Shown here piece after piece: positions 18,220-25,385 of a stretch of DNA of 64,000 nucleotides. Both the position numbers and the translations under genes were made by a program. How positions within the stretch are numbered: the first letter of the stretch is position 1; every line of letters begins with the position of its first letter. The notes beneath the pieces were generated by a model, which worked only from the letters and a program-made list of their open reading frames with translations, searched no databases and was not told the DNA's origin. This stretch comes from Saccharicrinis aurantiacus (GTDB lineage: Bacteria > Bacteroidota > Bacteroidia > Bacteroidales > Marinilabiliaceae): contig NZ_LYBV02000031.1 of the NCBI RefSeq assembly GCF_001660705.2, positions 1 through 64,000 on the forward strand, read 5' to 3'.

Positions 18220-18733
18220 GCTTTAATCGTTTTTCAAGTTCTTCTTTGGCAATGTTTACTTCTCTTACTCTTCCTACACGTATAGTATCCACAAGTGCTA
18301 ACAGTTCATAAAATAATTTATCATCCAATACTATCCGAGGTATTGATTTAAATAGAGGTTCTATAGCCTGTCCTCTATGTGTGCCTTTTGCATTAGCCCA
18401 TACATAAATATGATTTCCGCTAGATATGTGTTCGCTAATGGGTGGGGCAGAATGAGCGGTTGGAACTCCTTTAACAATGGCTCCTGGTTGAGTTGGAAAT
18501 ACATACCTTAAACCATAGCAGAGAAACTCAAAGAAAGAATTGATATTAACTTTGCGTTTTTTTGAGTCAATTAACCCTGCTACCTTACATCTATTTAAAA
18601 CTTCGGATATCTCAGAAGGGCTTATCTTGAGAGATTGTGCTAAATCTGAATTGTACCAATCGTCATGTTCTAAAGCAATTATTTTTAATAACACTACGAT
18701 ATCTTGCGGGCGCATCCCATTATGTTTTTTCAT
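18212..18733 (-). CDS. Possible separate winged-helix antitoxin-like protein (internal start)
   Basis: ATG at 18733 gives 173 residues from 'MKKHNGM' to the end of the fused frame. A TATATTTG box on the minus strand (18767-18774) followed by tandem TTCGCGA sits 15-40 bases upstream, suggesting independent transcription and possible autoregulation. The C-terminus overlaps the nucleotidyltransferase start by 8 bases. This is an alternative product of the same locus, not an extra gene. Confidence 0.5.
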   Translation of the reverse strand: MKKHNGMRPQDIVVLLKIIALEHDDWYNSDLAQSLKISPSEISEVLNRCKVAGLIDSKKRKVNINSFFEFLCYGLRYVFPTQPGAIVKGVPTAHSAPPISEHISSGNHIYVWANAKGTHRGQAIEPLFKSIPRIVLDDKLFYELLALVDTIRVGRVREVNIAKEELEKRLKHA

Positions 18734-19441
18734 ATCATGTATTTTTGATTCGCGATTCGCGAATTGCAAATATATGATATTTAAACTGAAAAAAAATTTG
18801 TTATAAATGTCCAGAGCTGAAAGTTTGCCGTAACCCTGCTTTTCCTTGTACATACAATCAGTATCAAGGTTGATTATATTTGTGTTTGATACAATTATTT
18901 TTTCACAATTCTCTACTGTAATAGGGGTATGACCATGGATAATGGTTTTACCCAATAATACAGGGTTATTATATGTGCTTTTTCGACTCCAAAGTAACTG
19001 ATGAGTATCCTCAAAAGGATTGATGATATTATCATTCAGTCCAGCATGAACGAATATAAAATCATCTTCAATATGATAATACTTTAATGATTTTATAAAA
19101 TCAATATAAATAGTATCAAATTCATCTGGTTCATTAACCCCAAAGCTTTGAAGGGTTGTATCTCCACCATTGTAATTCCATGTATCCTTCTGCTTAGAAT
19201 CAGTCAGTGCTTTAAGTAGTTGCTCTTCATGATTTCCAATAAGTGGTACAATATTAAATCCATCAGAAATTAACTGCATAATATAATCGAGTACCTCTTT
19301 ACTTTGTGATCCACGATCTATATAGTCACCAAGTAGCACTAATTTATCATGCTGCGTTAGTTTAAGCCTATCTTCAATTAAGATACAAAGCTCTTTGTAA
19401 CACCCGTGAATGTCTCTTATACTTATTAATCTAATTATCAT
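18212..19441 (-). CDS. PPP-type phosphatase fused in frame to a winged-helix protein
   Basis: This one open frame of 409 residues joins two proteins. Residues 1-210 form a PPP/ApaH-like metallophosphatase: 'IRDIHGCYKEL' (D-x-H kept, first G replaced by R), 'LLGDYIDRGSQSKEV', 'LIGNHEEQLL', 'FVHAGLN' and 'IIHGHTPITV'. Residues 237-409 form a DNA-binding protein beginning 'MKKHNGMRPQDIVVLLKI', with a winged helix ('SDLAQSLKISPSEISEVLNRC') and a conserved C-terminal part, of the type encoded upstream of AbiEii-like toxins. The joining stretch ('YNKFFFSLNIIYLQFANRES') is low in quality as protein and its DNA contains a promoter-like box and repeated TTCGCGA, so it appears to be read-through of a former intergenic region. 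The fused protein, the two parts made separately, or both, are possible. Confidence 0.75.
   Translation of the reverse strand: MIIRLISIRDIHGCYKELCILIEDRLKLTQHDKLVLLGDYIDRGSQSKEVLDYIMQLISDGFNIVPLIGNHEEQLLKALTDSKQKDTWNYNGGDTTLQSFGVNEPDEFDTIYIDFIKSLKYYHIEDDFIFVHAGLNDNIINPFEDTHQLLWSRKSTYNNPVLLGKTIIHGHTPITVENCEKIIVSNTNIINLDTDCMYKEKQGYGKLSALDIYNKFFFSLNIIYLQFANRESKIHDMKKHNGMRPQDIVVLLKIIALEHDDWYNSDLAQSLKISPSEISEVLNRCKVAGLIDSKKRKVNINSFFEFLCYGLRYVFPTQPGAIVKGVPTAHSAPPISEHISSGNHIYVWANAKGTHRGQAIEPLFKSIPRIVLDDKLFYELLALVDTIRVGRVREVNIAKEELEKRLKHA
18749..18774 (-). promoter_or_regulatory. Promoter and operator inside the phosphatase/winged-helix junction
   Basis: The minus strand reads TATATTTG (18774-18767), a match to the Bacteroidota -7 consensus TAnnTTTG. 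Directly after it, at the expected transcription start, lie two tandem TTCGCGA heptamers (18749-18755 and 18756-18762 on the plus strand); the second forms the palindrome TTCGCGAA. The position 16 bases upstream of an ATG is that of an autoregulated antitoxin promoter. Confidence 0.55.
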
Positions 19442-19514
19442 CGCTTAACAAGTCATTTAATGATTTAAGGCTTTTTGATCTTTCTTTTGTTATCATTTCT
19501 TTAATTATTTTCAT
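19431..19514 (-). CDS. 27-residue small ORF between two operon genes
   Basis: ATG at 19514 follows the upstream gene's TAA by two bases, and the frame ends with TAG at 19431, overlapping the phosphatase ATG (19441) by 11 bases. The peptide is basic at its start ('MKIIKEMITKERSKSL') and acidic at its end ('LLSDDN'). It fills exactly the space between its neighbours, as expected for a translated coupling peptide or small protein. No family is recognised. Confidence 0.45.
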   Translation of the reverse strand: MKIIKEMITKERSKSLKSLNDLLSDDN

Positions 19515-19516
19515 AA

Positions 19517-19927
19517 TTACTCAAGGTCATTAGAAAAGGTAGCTATTTGTTTCTCATCAAATCCGGCGAAAGTCATTTCATACATGACATGACAAATAAC
19601 ATCTAACTCTGTAAAGGTTTGTAATACCTTATCTGATATTTTCATGCCAAGTACTTCATTCCACTTACGAATCATTAATGAATAAGTAGATTCAGGATCT
19701 CCACCTAATTTATAGCTATTCACATGTACATATTCGATGTCATATACTTTATCGTAGATCGTCTCTAATTTAAGCACCATATTTGTATCTGAAGGGGGCA
19801 TTGTTTTAACGGTATTAAAAACCTCCTTATATCCATCAATGCTTTTCTTCTGGTCTGCATATAGTTCGATAAATCTTTGTTCAACATTAACCCATTCTAT
19901 TTCTGATAATAATTCTGGTAATTTCAT
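19517..19927 (-). CDS. Uncharacterised 136-residue protein (DUF6557-like?)
   Basis: The protein is small, acidic and apparently soluble, with no signal peptide or membrane segment. It starts 'MKLPELLSEIEWVNVEQRF' and has 'DVICHVMYEMTFAGFDEKQI' near the end, a pattern I associate loosely with Bacteroidota proteins named DUF6557. It ends two bases before the small ORF and begins 19 bases after the broken metallophosphoesterase, so it is part of the same minus-strand operon as the phosphatases and the nucleotidyltransferase. No catalytic motif is evident. Confidence 0.6.
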   Translation of the reverse strand: MKLPELLSEIEWVNVEQRFIELYADQKKSIDGYKEVFNTVKTMPPSDTNMVLKLETIYDKVYDIEYVHVNSYKLGGDPESTYSLMIRKWNEVLGMKISDKVLQTFTELDVICHVMYEMTFAGFDEKQIATFSNDLE

Positions 19928-19945
19928 GACTTCATTTTCTTATGA

Positions 19946-20706
19946 TTAAACATCGATACAGGCATTGTTTCTATAACTATGATTCTCTCCAATATGAACA
20001 TATCCAAGTTGGTTAGTTACTAGCTTTGTTTTACCAATCTGTTTTTCCTCCATATTAAAATGGTTGTGCCCGTATATCCAATAATCGTTACTCCAGTCTT
20101 CGATTAATGAAAACTGTTCAGATACAAATGCCGAACTAATATCTGAATTTTTGTACTGATCAGGATTGCATAGTAAACTTGGTACATGGTGACTAAAATT
20201 ACCTTTTTATTCATTTTTGAAGAAGTAATTGCTGAACTCAGAAATTGTAGGCTGACTTTATGTAAAGCGTTAAATATATTGGTATTTAACTTCTTACTTC
20301 TGTACTTTATTTTATGAAAGTCATTTATATTACTCTCTACTATTAATGATTTAGAAATTGGTATTTCTGACCACAATGTGCTAAAAAATAAACCTACATC
20401 ATCGAGAGTAACCACCTTATTATTTACCAAAAATACATTGTCTCGAATTGGCTCATAAACTTCGTTGTCTAATAGCCTTAGATCTTTTCCTGAATAGAAT
20501 TCATGATTGCCAGGAACATAATAAACTGCTTTAAAGTGTTCCGAAATGTAATCAAAGAAAGAGTACTTGAAGTGTTTCTTACCCCAATAAGTGATATCTC
20601 CAGCCAATACTAATATTTCTCCAATTGGTTTTATGGGATTCTTATCAAGGAAAAGTCTATTTTGAACAAACTCCAAGTGAATATCAGAGCAATATTGAAT
20701 AAGCAT
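19946..20706 (-). pseudogene. Calcineurin-like metallophosphoesterase with a frameshift
   Basis: The first 170 codons encode a metallophosphoesterase: 'YCSDIHLEF', 'LAGDITYWG' and 'VPGNHEFYSG' supply the first three motifs. At about 20190 the frame shifts within the expected T-H-H-x-P motif; the sequence reads GTC ACC ATG where two histidine codons are expected. The other frame then continues 'HVPSLLCNPDQYKNSD', 'WIYGHNHFNMEEKQIG' and 'GYVHIGENHSYRNNACIDV' to a stop at 19946. The missing length would fit a 4-base deletion. Read without correction, the protein ends at 20104 without its last two metal-binding motifs. It leads the minus-strand operon. Confidence 0.8.
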
Positions 20707-20795
20707 AAGGGAAAAACATTTGTTAAGTCTTAAACTTACTCATTATTTGGTAATGATTTATTACTTTTGAGGCTGAAGTATTAGATTAATTTGTT

Positions 20796-20985
20796 GCGTC
20801 ACTGACGCTTCTCCGTAGATAAAATCGCCAATTTTAATTGAGAGAGAAGTCAGAAAGTGAATGCACCCTGATATGGGTGTGTTCCTTTCGCTTATATAAT
20901 TCTCTCAGGTGTTTGGCGATACCTATCTGCGATTATATATAGCAAAGGTTCACGCCCACCTTCATTTTATAGCGGTTCGTGAGCC
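20796..20985 (+). ncRNA. Candidate structured RNA: long rod-like hairpin with flanking stems
   Basis: A small hairpin (GCGTC-ACT-GACGC, 20796-20808) precedes a rod of stacked helices: GTAGATA (20815) with TATCTGC (20924), ATCGCCAA (20824) with TTTGGCGAT (20912), TTGAGAGA (20838) with TCTCTCAG (20901), GAAAG with CTTTC, and AATGCACCC (20860) with GGGTGTGTT (20875) around a TGATAT loop. Several G-U pairs favour an RNA over a DNA palindrome. A third stem pairs GGTTCACG (20947) with CGTGAGCC (20978). It lies just upstream of the plus-strand gene at 21000, so it could be a leader element or an independent RNA. No known family is recognised. Confidence 0.5.
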
Positions 20986-20999
20986 AAACAAACGAGCCT

Positions 21000-22100
21000 A
21001 TGAATAAGTACCCTCTTGTTGAACCACAGATCAATGCTTACTTGAATAATCTTACAAAGAATAGTATTCAAGAAGTTGTTGAGTTATTTCATGGAAAAGG
21101 ACTTAAGATAAATGAGATCATTGAGCAGTTTAACCTTGAGAAGATTGCAGCAAATACTTTTGTGAGAAAATTACCTTCAATTCAGTGTTATGATATTATT
21201 TGTCCCGACTGTCAGGTAGTATCATGGATTGATAATCGATCTCGCCAAGTTAAATCAAAGCCATATTGTCCAATATGTAAAGAGGTATTGATATGTGATT
21301 TTGATCCTATATCACATCAAAGAAAACTGGCGATACAAAAAGAACATGAAATCTTGGAAAGAAAAATGAATCCAGATTATTATGATCATGAAGTTAGTAT
21401 TTCCAGATCTCAGTATGAGAAATTAACTCTTTTTCAGAAAGTATTTTTAGGTAGTATAATACAAGCTATAATTGAAGATGATTTATCTACAGTAAAAGGT
21501 AAATTATTAAAGGAGTTTAAAATATTTCCAATTGATGCAATACTAAACAATAACTTAAGCGACTTAGGGATATCGGAAAGTCTGGATTATACTGATTATA
21601 AATACAACATTGATATTTCTGTTACAAAGGAATTACTGAATTGCAACAATAAACTAGAAGCTAGTTTAAAAGAGCAATTTATTTTATGGAAAGAAATCGC
21701 AATGGCTGAGTCCAAAGAGTATTTAATTGGTGAAATGCAGCATAATAATTTCCGTTACCACCACGACAATAAGTTTAACGAGATTTTTAATAATCTACTT
21801 CAAGAACATTCTGTATCTCAAACTTTTCACCTTATAAATAAATCCGTAACAGATGCATGTAAGCTTTATGCTCAAAAAGGGAATCGATATTTAGCCGAAA
21901 ATTCAATTATTGGAGCATGTTCAAGAATGGCTGACTATTATCCTACAAGAGGATGGCCTATTGTAAAATATGAACGCAGATGGAATTTTCAATCATTGAT
22001 GAGCCAATATTTTTTTAATAAGCTTCTGAAGATTGGGAATGAGGGATTTAATCACCCTCCTTCACTTGAATTACTTATACATAATAAACTAAATAAATAG
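21000..22100 (+). CDS. Uncharacterised protein with a zinc-ribbon-like motif
   Basis: The 366-residue protein has no recognised family. Two cysteine pairs, C-P-D-C and C-P-I-C (about residues 67-93), form a probable zinc ribbon ('IICPDCQVVSW', 'YCPICKEVLICDFD'). An N-terminal helical part ('FHGKGLKINEIIEQFNLEKI') looks like a helix-turn-helix or small DNA-binding fold. The rest is alpha-helical and hydrophilic, with no signal peptide. A GTG at 20979 would add seven residues, but it lies inside a predicted stem, so ATG at 21000 is chosen. A secreted protein gene follows after four bases, so the two are co-transcribed. Confidence 0.65.
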   Translation: MNKYPLVEPQINAYLNNLTKNSIQEVVELFHGKGLKINEIIEQFNLEKIAANTFVRKLPSIQCYDIICPDCQVVSWIDNRSRQVKSKPYCPICKEVLICDFDPISHQRKLAIQKEHEILERKMNPDYYDHEVSISRSQYEKLTLFQKVFLGSIIQAIIEDDLSTVKGKLLKEFKIFPIDAILNNNLSDLGISESLDYTDYKYNIDISVTKELLNCNNKLEASLKEQFILWKEIAMAESKEYLIGEMQHNNFRYHHDNKFNEIFNNLLQEHSVSQTFHLINKSVTDACKLYAQKGNRYLAENSIIGACSRMADYYPTRGWPIVKYERRWNFQSLMSQYFFNKLLKIGNEGFNHPPSLELLIHNKLNK

Positions 22101-22104
22101 AAAA

Positions 22105-23169
22105 ATGACAAAACAAAAACTAACCAAAGTCTTAATTAAGCTATTCTTAATTTTTCCACTTCTATTGAATGCACAGAAGTATACCAAATCTAATGAACCA
22201 TTTACTGCATCTAATGGTAAAGTTTATCATATAGGTGATACTATTGTAATTACATCGCCTTGTGATTTTGGAAATATGTTTCGATACTATTATTTCGACA
22301 AAAAGTTCACTCCGCAAAGAGCTTATTACACAATGGAAAAGGTTAATAAGGGTCAAGAAGTGGATAATCGTTATGCGAAACATATTATTAAACAATTTCG
22401 TGTATATGAAGATGGAAGAACGATAGCTGTTACCAATAAAACATTTGGTTATGGTGTAGATCTGAGCAAAGGGATAGAAATGGGAGAAGTAGCCACCGAT
22501 GAATTAATGCAGTTATATCATAAACCTGATATTCTTAATAATGAAAGTGCCTTCTTAATTACTATGGAAGATGAAATTACTAGTAATAATGTCAAGGAAT
22601 ATCTATATCGTTTTGAGAAAGATATTTATAAGCAAAATTATCAGGATGAATTTTCTTTTAATGAGTTGCTTTCAACAAAGAAAAAAGAGCTTGTTACTAA
22701 GGCTGAGAATTATAAGTTGAATAAAGCTTTCTTCTCATATACTAAGCAAAATTTTGGAAGCTATGATTTTGATACAAATTCTTTTCCAATTATTTGGGAA
22801 GGTAATTCGACTAGAATAATTAGCGATTCGGGTGAAACAAGTGTTGCCAAATATATTAATAATGAGCAGATAGATTTTTCAGTTGTGCGATTATACTTCG
22901 AGAATATTGAAGAATTTTCTAGCTTCCCTTTACCTCAAGAAAGAGCTAAGTTTTTAATAGATCATAGAAAACAACCTAGTGGTAAGGTGAGTAGGGATTT
23001 ATATGTTGGAGTTCAATTTATAGTAAAAGAAATAGCCGGTTCTGAATGGATAAAAAATAAATATTTCTCAGATGGTACCGAAAAATTTTTAATTTGTGAA
23101 ATTACACGAATAGATTTGTTTGAAGATAAGGATTTTGCGGTAAATTATCTTTCAACCGTTAAAAAGTAA
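22105..23169 (+). CDS. Uncharacterised secreted protein
   Basis: The 354-residue protein starts with a basic then hydrophobic signal peptide ('KVLIKLFLIFPLLLNAQ'), probably cleaved after 'NAQ' at about residue 24. It is therefore periplasmic or exported. No lipobox is present. The mature part contains 'ASNGKVYHIGDTIVITSPC' and a C-terminal domain starting 'LNKAFFSYTKQNFGSYDFDTNSFPI'; neither is assigned to a family. It starts four bases after the zinc-ribbon gene's stop and ends in a strong terminator at 23211-23234. Confidence 0.65.
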   Translation: MTKQKLTKVLIKLFLIFPLLLNAQKYTKSNEPFTASNGKVYHIGDTIVITSPCDFGNMFRYYYFDKKFTPQRAYYTMEKVNKGQEVDNRYAKHIIKQFRVYEDGRTIAVTNKTFGYGVDLSKGIEMGEVATDELMQLYHKPDILNNESAFLITMEDEITSNNVKEYLYRFEKDIYKQNYQDEFSFNELLSTKKKELVTKAENYKLNKAFFSYTKQNFGSYDFDTNSFPIIWEGNSTRIISDSGETSVAKYINNEQIDFSVVRLYFENIEEFSSFPLPQERAKFLIDHRKQPSGKVSRDLYVGVQFIVKEIAGSEWIKNKYFSDGTEKFLICEITRIDLFEDKDFAVNYLSTVKK

Positions 23170-23210
23170 CTTGAAAATAGGTAAGGAGATATTCTCTGTT
23201 GAGTTTAACT

Positions 23211-23234
23211 TAAGGGAGGCCTTAGCCTCCCTTA
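23211..23234 (+). terminator. Intrinsic terminator-like hairpin after the secreted-protein gene
   Basis: The arms AAGGGAGGC and GCCTCCCTT pair perfectly around CTTA. The trailing sequence is AATTAAA, not a strong T run, but the stem is very stable and immediately follows the operon. Confidence 0.6.
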
Positions 23235-23249
23235 ATTAAATACATTATA

Positions 23250-23504
23250 ATGAAAAAATATATCGTTCAATTAGAAATTCTAGAGAGTGGAGATGGTTTA
23301 ATAAAACTTTCTGATGAAGTTGTTGCAGCATTTCATTTAAAGGCTGGAGATAAGCTTGAGTTATTAACACAAAAAGACGGAGTTTCTCTTGTTGTACCAA
23401 CAAGAGGAGAATTTCAGCTTAACAAACTTTTGGAAGGAATTAATGAAGATAATCTTCATGGAGAGATTGATCTTGGTGATCCTGTAGGAGATGAGATTAT
23501 TTAA
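23250..23504 (+). CDS. MazE/PemI-like antitoxin without a visible toxin
   Basis: The 84-residue protein has the AbrB-type swapped-hairpin DNA-binding part ('LIKLSDEVVAAFHLKAGDKLELL') and the C-terminal toxin-binding tail of MazE antitoxins ('LNKLLEGINEDNLHGEIDLG' then D-P-V-G-D-E-I-I), where the family has L-L-x-x-I-T-P-E-N-x-H-x-E-x-D-x-G-x-P-V-G-x-E. No MazF/PemK frame follows: the next 260 bases are gene-free. It is either an orphan antitoxin or one that lost its toxin. Upstream is the terminator of the previous operon, so it must have its own promoter. Confidence 0.75.
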   Translation: MKKYIVQLEILESGDGLIKLSDEVVAAFHLKAGDKLELLTQKDGVSLVVPTRGEFQLNKLLEGINEDNLHGEIDLGDPVGDEII

Positions 23505-23767
23505 TTAGAGACCAAGTTTAAAAAATCTAAATGGTTATAATTTAGTCAACTCTCTAATGGGCGTTGAATATAGGCCAAAATTCACTGATCTCTGAATTCC
23601 CCGAAAGGAACAAATGAGATGAATGGAACAGATGGGAAGTATTAAACAAATGGTACGTTAGGAACGAAATGAAACAAAGTATTAATAAGTGTATAATGGC
23701 CATATTATGAAGAATATCTGTCAAAGAATAACTCTGTTCCATTTTGGAACAGAGTTATAGCAGTTTG
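23505..23767. other. Gene-free stretch between MazE-like gene and integrase
   Basis: I see no coding region here. The only structured element is the strong inverted repeat at 23728-23758, listed separately. Confidence 0.5.
23728..23758 (-). terminator. Strong inverted repeat after the integrase gene
   Basis: The arms ATAACTCTGTTCCA and TGGAACAGAGTTAT are perfectly complementary (14 bp) with a TTT loop. It lies 10 bases beyond the integrase stop. There is no strong T run on either side, so it may act as a terminator or as a recombination-associated palindrome. Confidence 0.5.
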
Positions 23768-25006
23768 TTATAATAAACAATTAGCAAGCTCTTTCTTTTT
23801 CTCAGAAGGAATAATACTCTTAATATAATTTTGGGTTGTTATTATGCTTTTATGTCCTAGCATTTCTCTTAATTGCTCTATTGATCCTCCACTAGTAATA
23901 ATAACATAGGCAAAAGTATGACGAGCAACATAAGTTGTAACATCCTTTTTAATTCCTACTTTTCTGCAAACATTCCGCATGTGAGTATTTGTAGTAGCTG
24001 TAAATTGTTTTAATTTCTTTTTTCTTTCATTAGCAGATGATTCATTATTAATGAATGGGAAGATATAATTATCAGGATTCTTATTCTGATTGCCCCAACG
24101 ATCTATCACTTCTCTCATAAAATTATTAATCCGAACGTCAATAATTATAGGATCATCTTTCGTAGTTCGATTAGTCTTTTCTCGTTTAAATGTGAAGTAA
24201 TCATTTTCTAGCTGTTTATATTTTAAACTTAGAATATCCTTAAAATTCATTCCGTTTGCATAATAACTGAATAACCAAAAGTCTCGTGAACGCATTTCAG
24301 TACTATTGTCCAATGCCTTGTAATCATCAATTAATCTTTTTTCTTTTAAGACAAGAAAAATCTTCCCTTTCTTGCCTGTTGGGATTTTATATTCTTTTCT
24401 AGTAAATGGATATTGCTCCTTTAATATTACTTTATCATTAATTGCTTGGTTCATGAGAGCTCTTAATGGTCTAAGGTATATCCCAACTGTAGTAATACTT
24501 TTACCGTTAGAAAGCATCCATTTTTCGTAATTATTAAGGAAATTTTGTGTTACATCTTCAAAATATAACCGTTTCTTAAATTTCATCAGTGAGGATTTAG
24601 AGTCCTTGTAGTTGTCTCTAGTACCAATTCTCTCTTCGCTTGCTAAAAGCTCTATTTGTCGATCATAAGCTTCGTATACATCCATTGAATTGTCTGGTGA
24701 ATTGAAAAATAAATCTTCAAACTGATGAAAAGAAAAAGAAGGAATCGAATTTCCAACTTTCTCAGCTTCTTCAACTATATCTAATAATCTTTTGAGCATT
24801 TTCTTTAGTTTTCCCTTTACGTTTATTGAATGCATGGTTTCGTATTCTTCCTTGCTTAGGTCAATAGAGGTTCCGTAATATTGTCTTTTTCTATTATAAG
24901 TTACTCTTAGTTTAATAGGATATTTACCGTTCTTTTTCTCTCTTTTAGGATCTAGCCAATAGGCAAAAGTTGCTTTTTTTTTCATCAGTAAATTTATTTC
25001 GTACAC
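23768..25006 (-). CDS. Tyrosine recombinase/integrase (Bacteroidota island type)
   Basis: The 412-residue protein is a phage-type integrase with an N-terminal arm-binding domain ('TFAYWLDPKREKKNGKYPI'), a SAM-like core-binding domain (about 105-205) and a catalytic domain. Visible catalytic residues are the second Arg in 'YVARHTFA', His in 'LGHKSI' and the nucleophilic Tyr in 'TTQNYI'. The first Arg position is Asn in 'ANGMNFKDILSLK', as is common in this clade by recollection. The gene lies 135 bases from a 3' tRNA-Met fragment and points away from it, which fits site-specific insertion of the DNA to its left. An alternative start is the ATG eight codons in (before 'KKKATFAYW'). Confidence 0.88.
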   Translation of the reverse strand: MYEINLLMKKKATFAYWLDPKREKKNGKYPIKLRVTYNRKRQYYGTSIDLSKEEYETMHSINVKGKLKKMLKRLLDIVEEAEKVGNSIPSFSFHQFEDLFFNSPDNSMDVYEAYDRQIELLASEERIGTRDNYKDSKSSLMKFKKRLYFEDVTQNFLNNYEKWMLSNGKSITTVGIYLRPLRALMNQAINDKVILKEQYPFTRKEYKIPTGKKGKIFLVLKEKRLIDDYKALDNSTEMRSRDFWLFSYYANGMNFKDILSLKYKQLENDYFTFKREKTNRTTKDDPIIIDVRINNFMREVIDRWGNQNKNPDNYIFPFINNESSANERKKKLKQFTATTNTHMRNVCRKVGIKKDVTTYVARHTFAYVIITSGGSIEQLREMLGHKSIITTQNYIKSIIPSEKKKELANCLL

Positions 25007-25142
25007 AATTCAATACACAAAATATAAAAACTATTATAAAATTTGAAAATATTAAAAGAATTATATTTATTTGTAAAGCACTATATAAGCGTATCATGAA
25101 AGAGATTGCAATGAGTATAAAAATAAATAAAAATCATGTAAG

Positions 25143-25189
25143 CCTGACTCATAATCAGGTGGTCCCTGGTTCGAGCCCAGGTGGGCCCA
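25143..25189 (+). other. 3' fragment of a tRNA-Met(CAT) gene: probable island attachment site
   Basis: The fragment contains an intact anticodon arm (CCTGA-CTCATAA-TCAGG, anticodon CAT), variable loop, T arm (CCTGG-TTCGAGC-CCAGG), the 3' acceptor strand TGGGCCC and discriminator A. The D arm and 5' acceptor strand are missing, replaced by unrelated AT-rich sequence. It is therefore not a working tRNA. With the integrase next to it, this is best read as the far attachment site left when an element inserted into the tRNA gene. A lysidine-modified tRNA-Ile(CAT) cannot be excluded. Confidence 0.75.
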
Positions 25190-25195
25190 CTGGAA

Positions 25196-25233
25196 ATAAA
25201 GCACTTACAATTAATTTTGTAGGTGCTTTTTTA
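25196..25233 (+). terminator. Terminator after the tRNA fragment (copy 1)
   Basis: The hairpin pairs AAAGCACTTACAA with TTGTAGGTGCTTT around a short loop and ends in a T run. It is presumably the original terminator of the tRNA gene. A near-identical copy lies at 26404. Confidence 0.75.
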
Positions 25234-25385
25234 TTTTGTTCATATTTTCTTACACTCCTTTTGTTTACTTCTCATAACAACATGTTGTTCCTCATGGCTT
25301 TAAGTATAACCCAAGTAAATGTCATAAGTTCTAATTTATATTATTGTACTTTTACGGATTATTATAAAAAAGAGAATGAATTGTT

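Larger units (their letters stand above)
1..25189. mobile_element. Integrative island (right part) inserted at a tRNA-Met gene
   Basis: The right boundary is the tRNA 3' fragment. Inside it are an integrase, remnants of IS elements, broken defence genes, toxin-antitoxin-like genes, an RHS remnant and the NRPS cluster, all accessory in character. To its right the genes are ordinary core genes. The left boundary, with the reconstituted tRNA, is not in the window, and it is not certain that all 25 kb belong to a single insertion. Confidence 0.6.

Noticed and set aside
20796-20985. Retron or integron attC interpretation of the long stem-loop
   Set aside because: No reverse transcriptase is adjacent, and the ends lack the attC RYYYAAC and GTTRRRY boxes.
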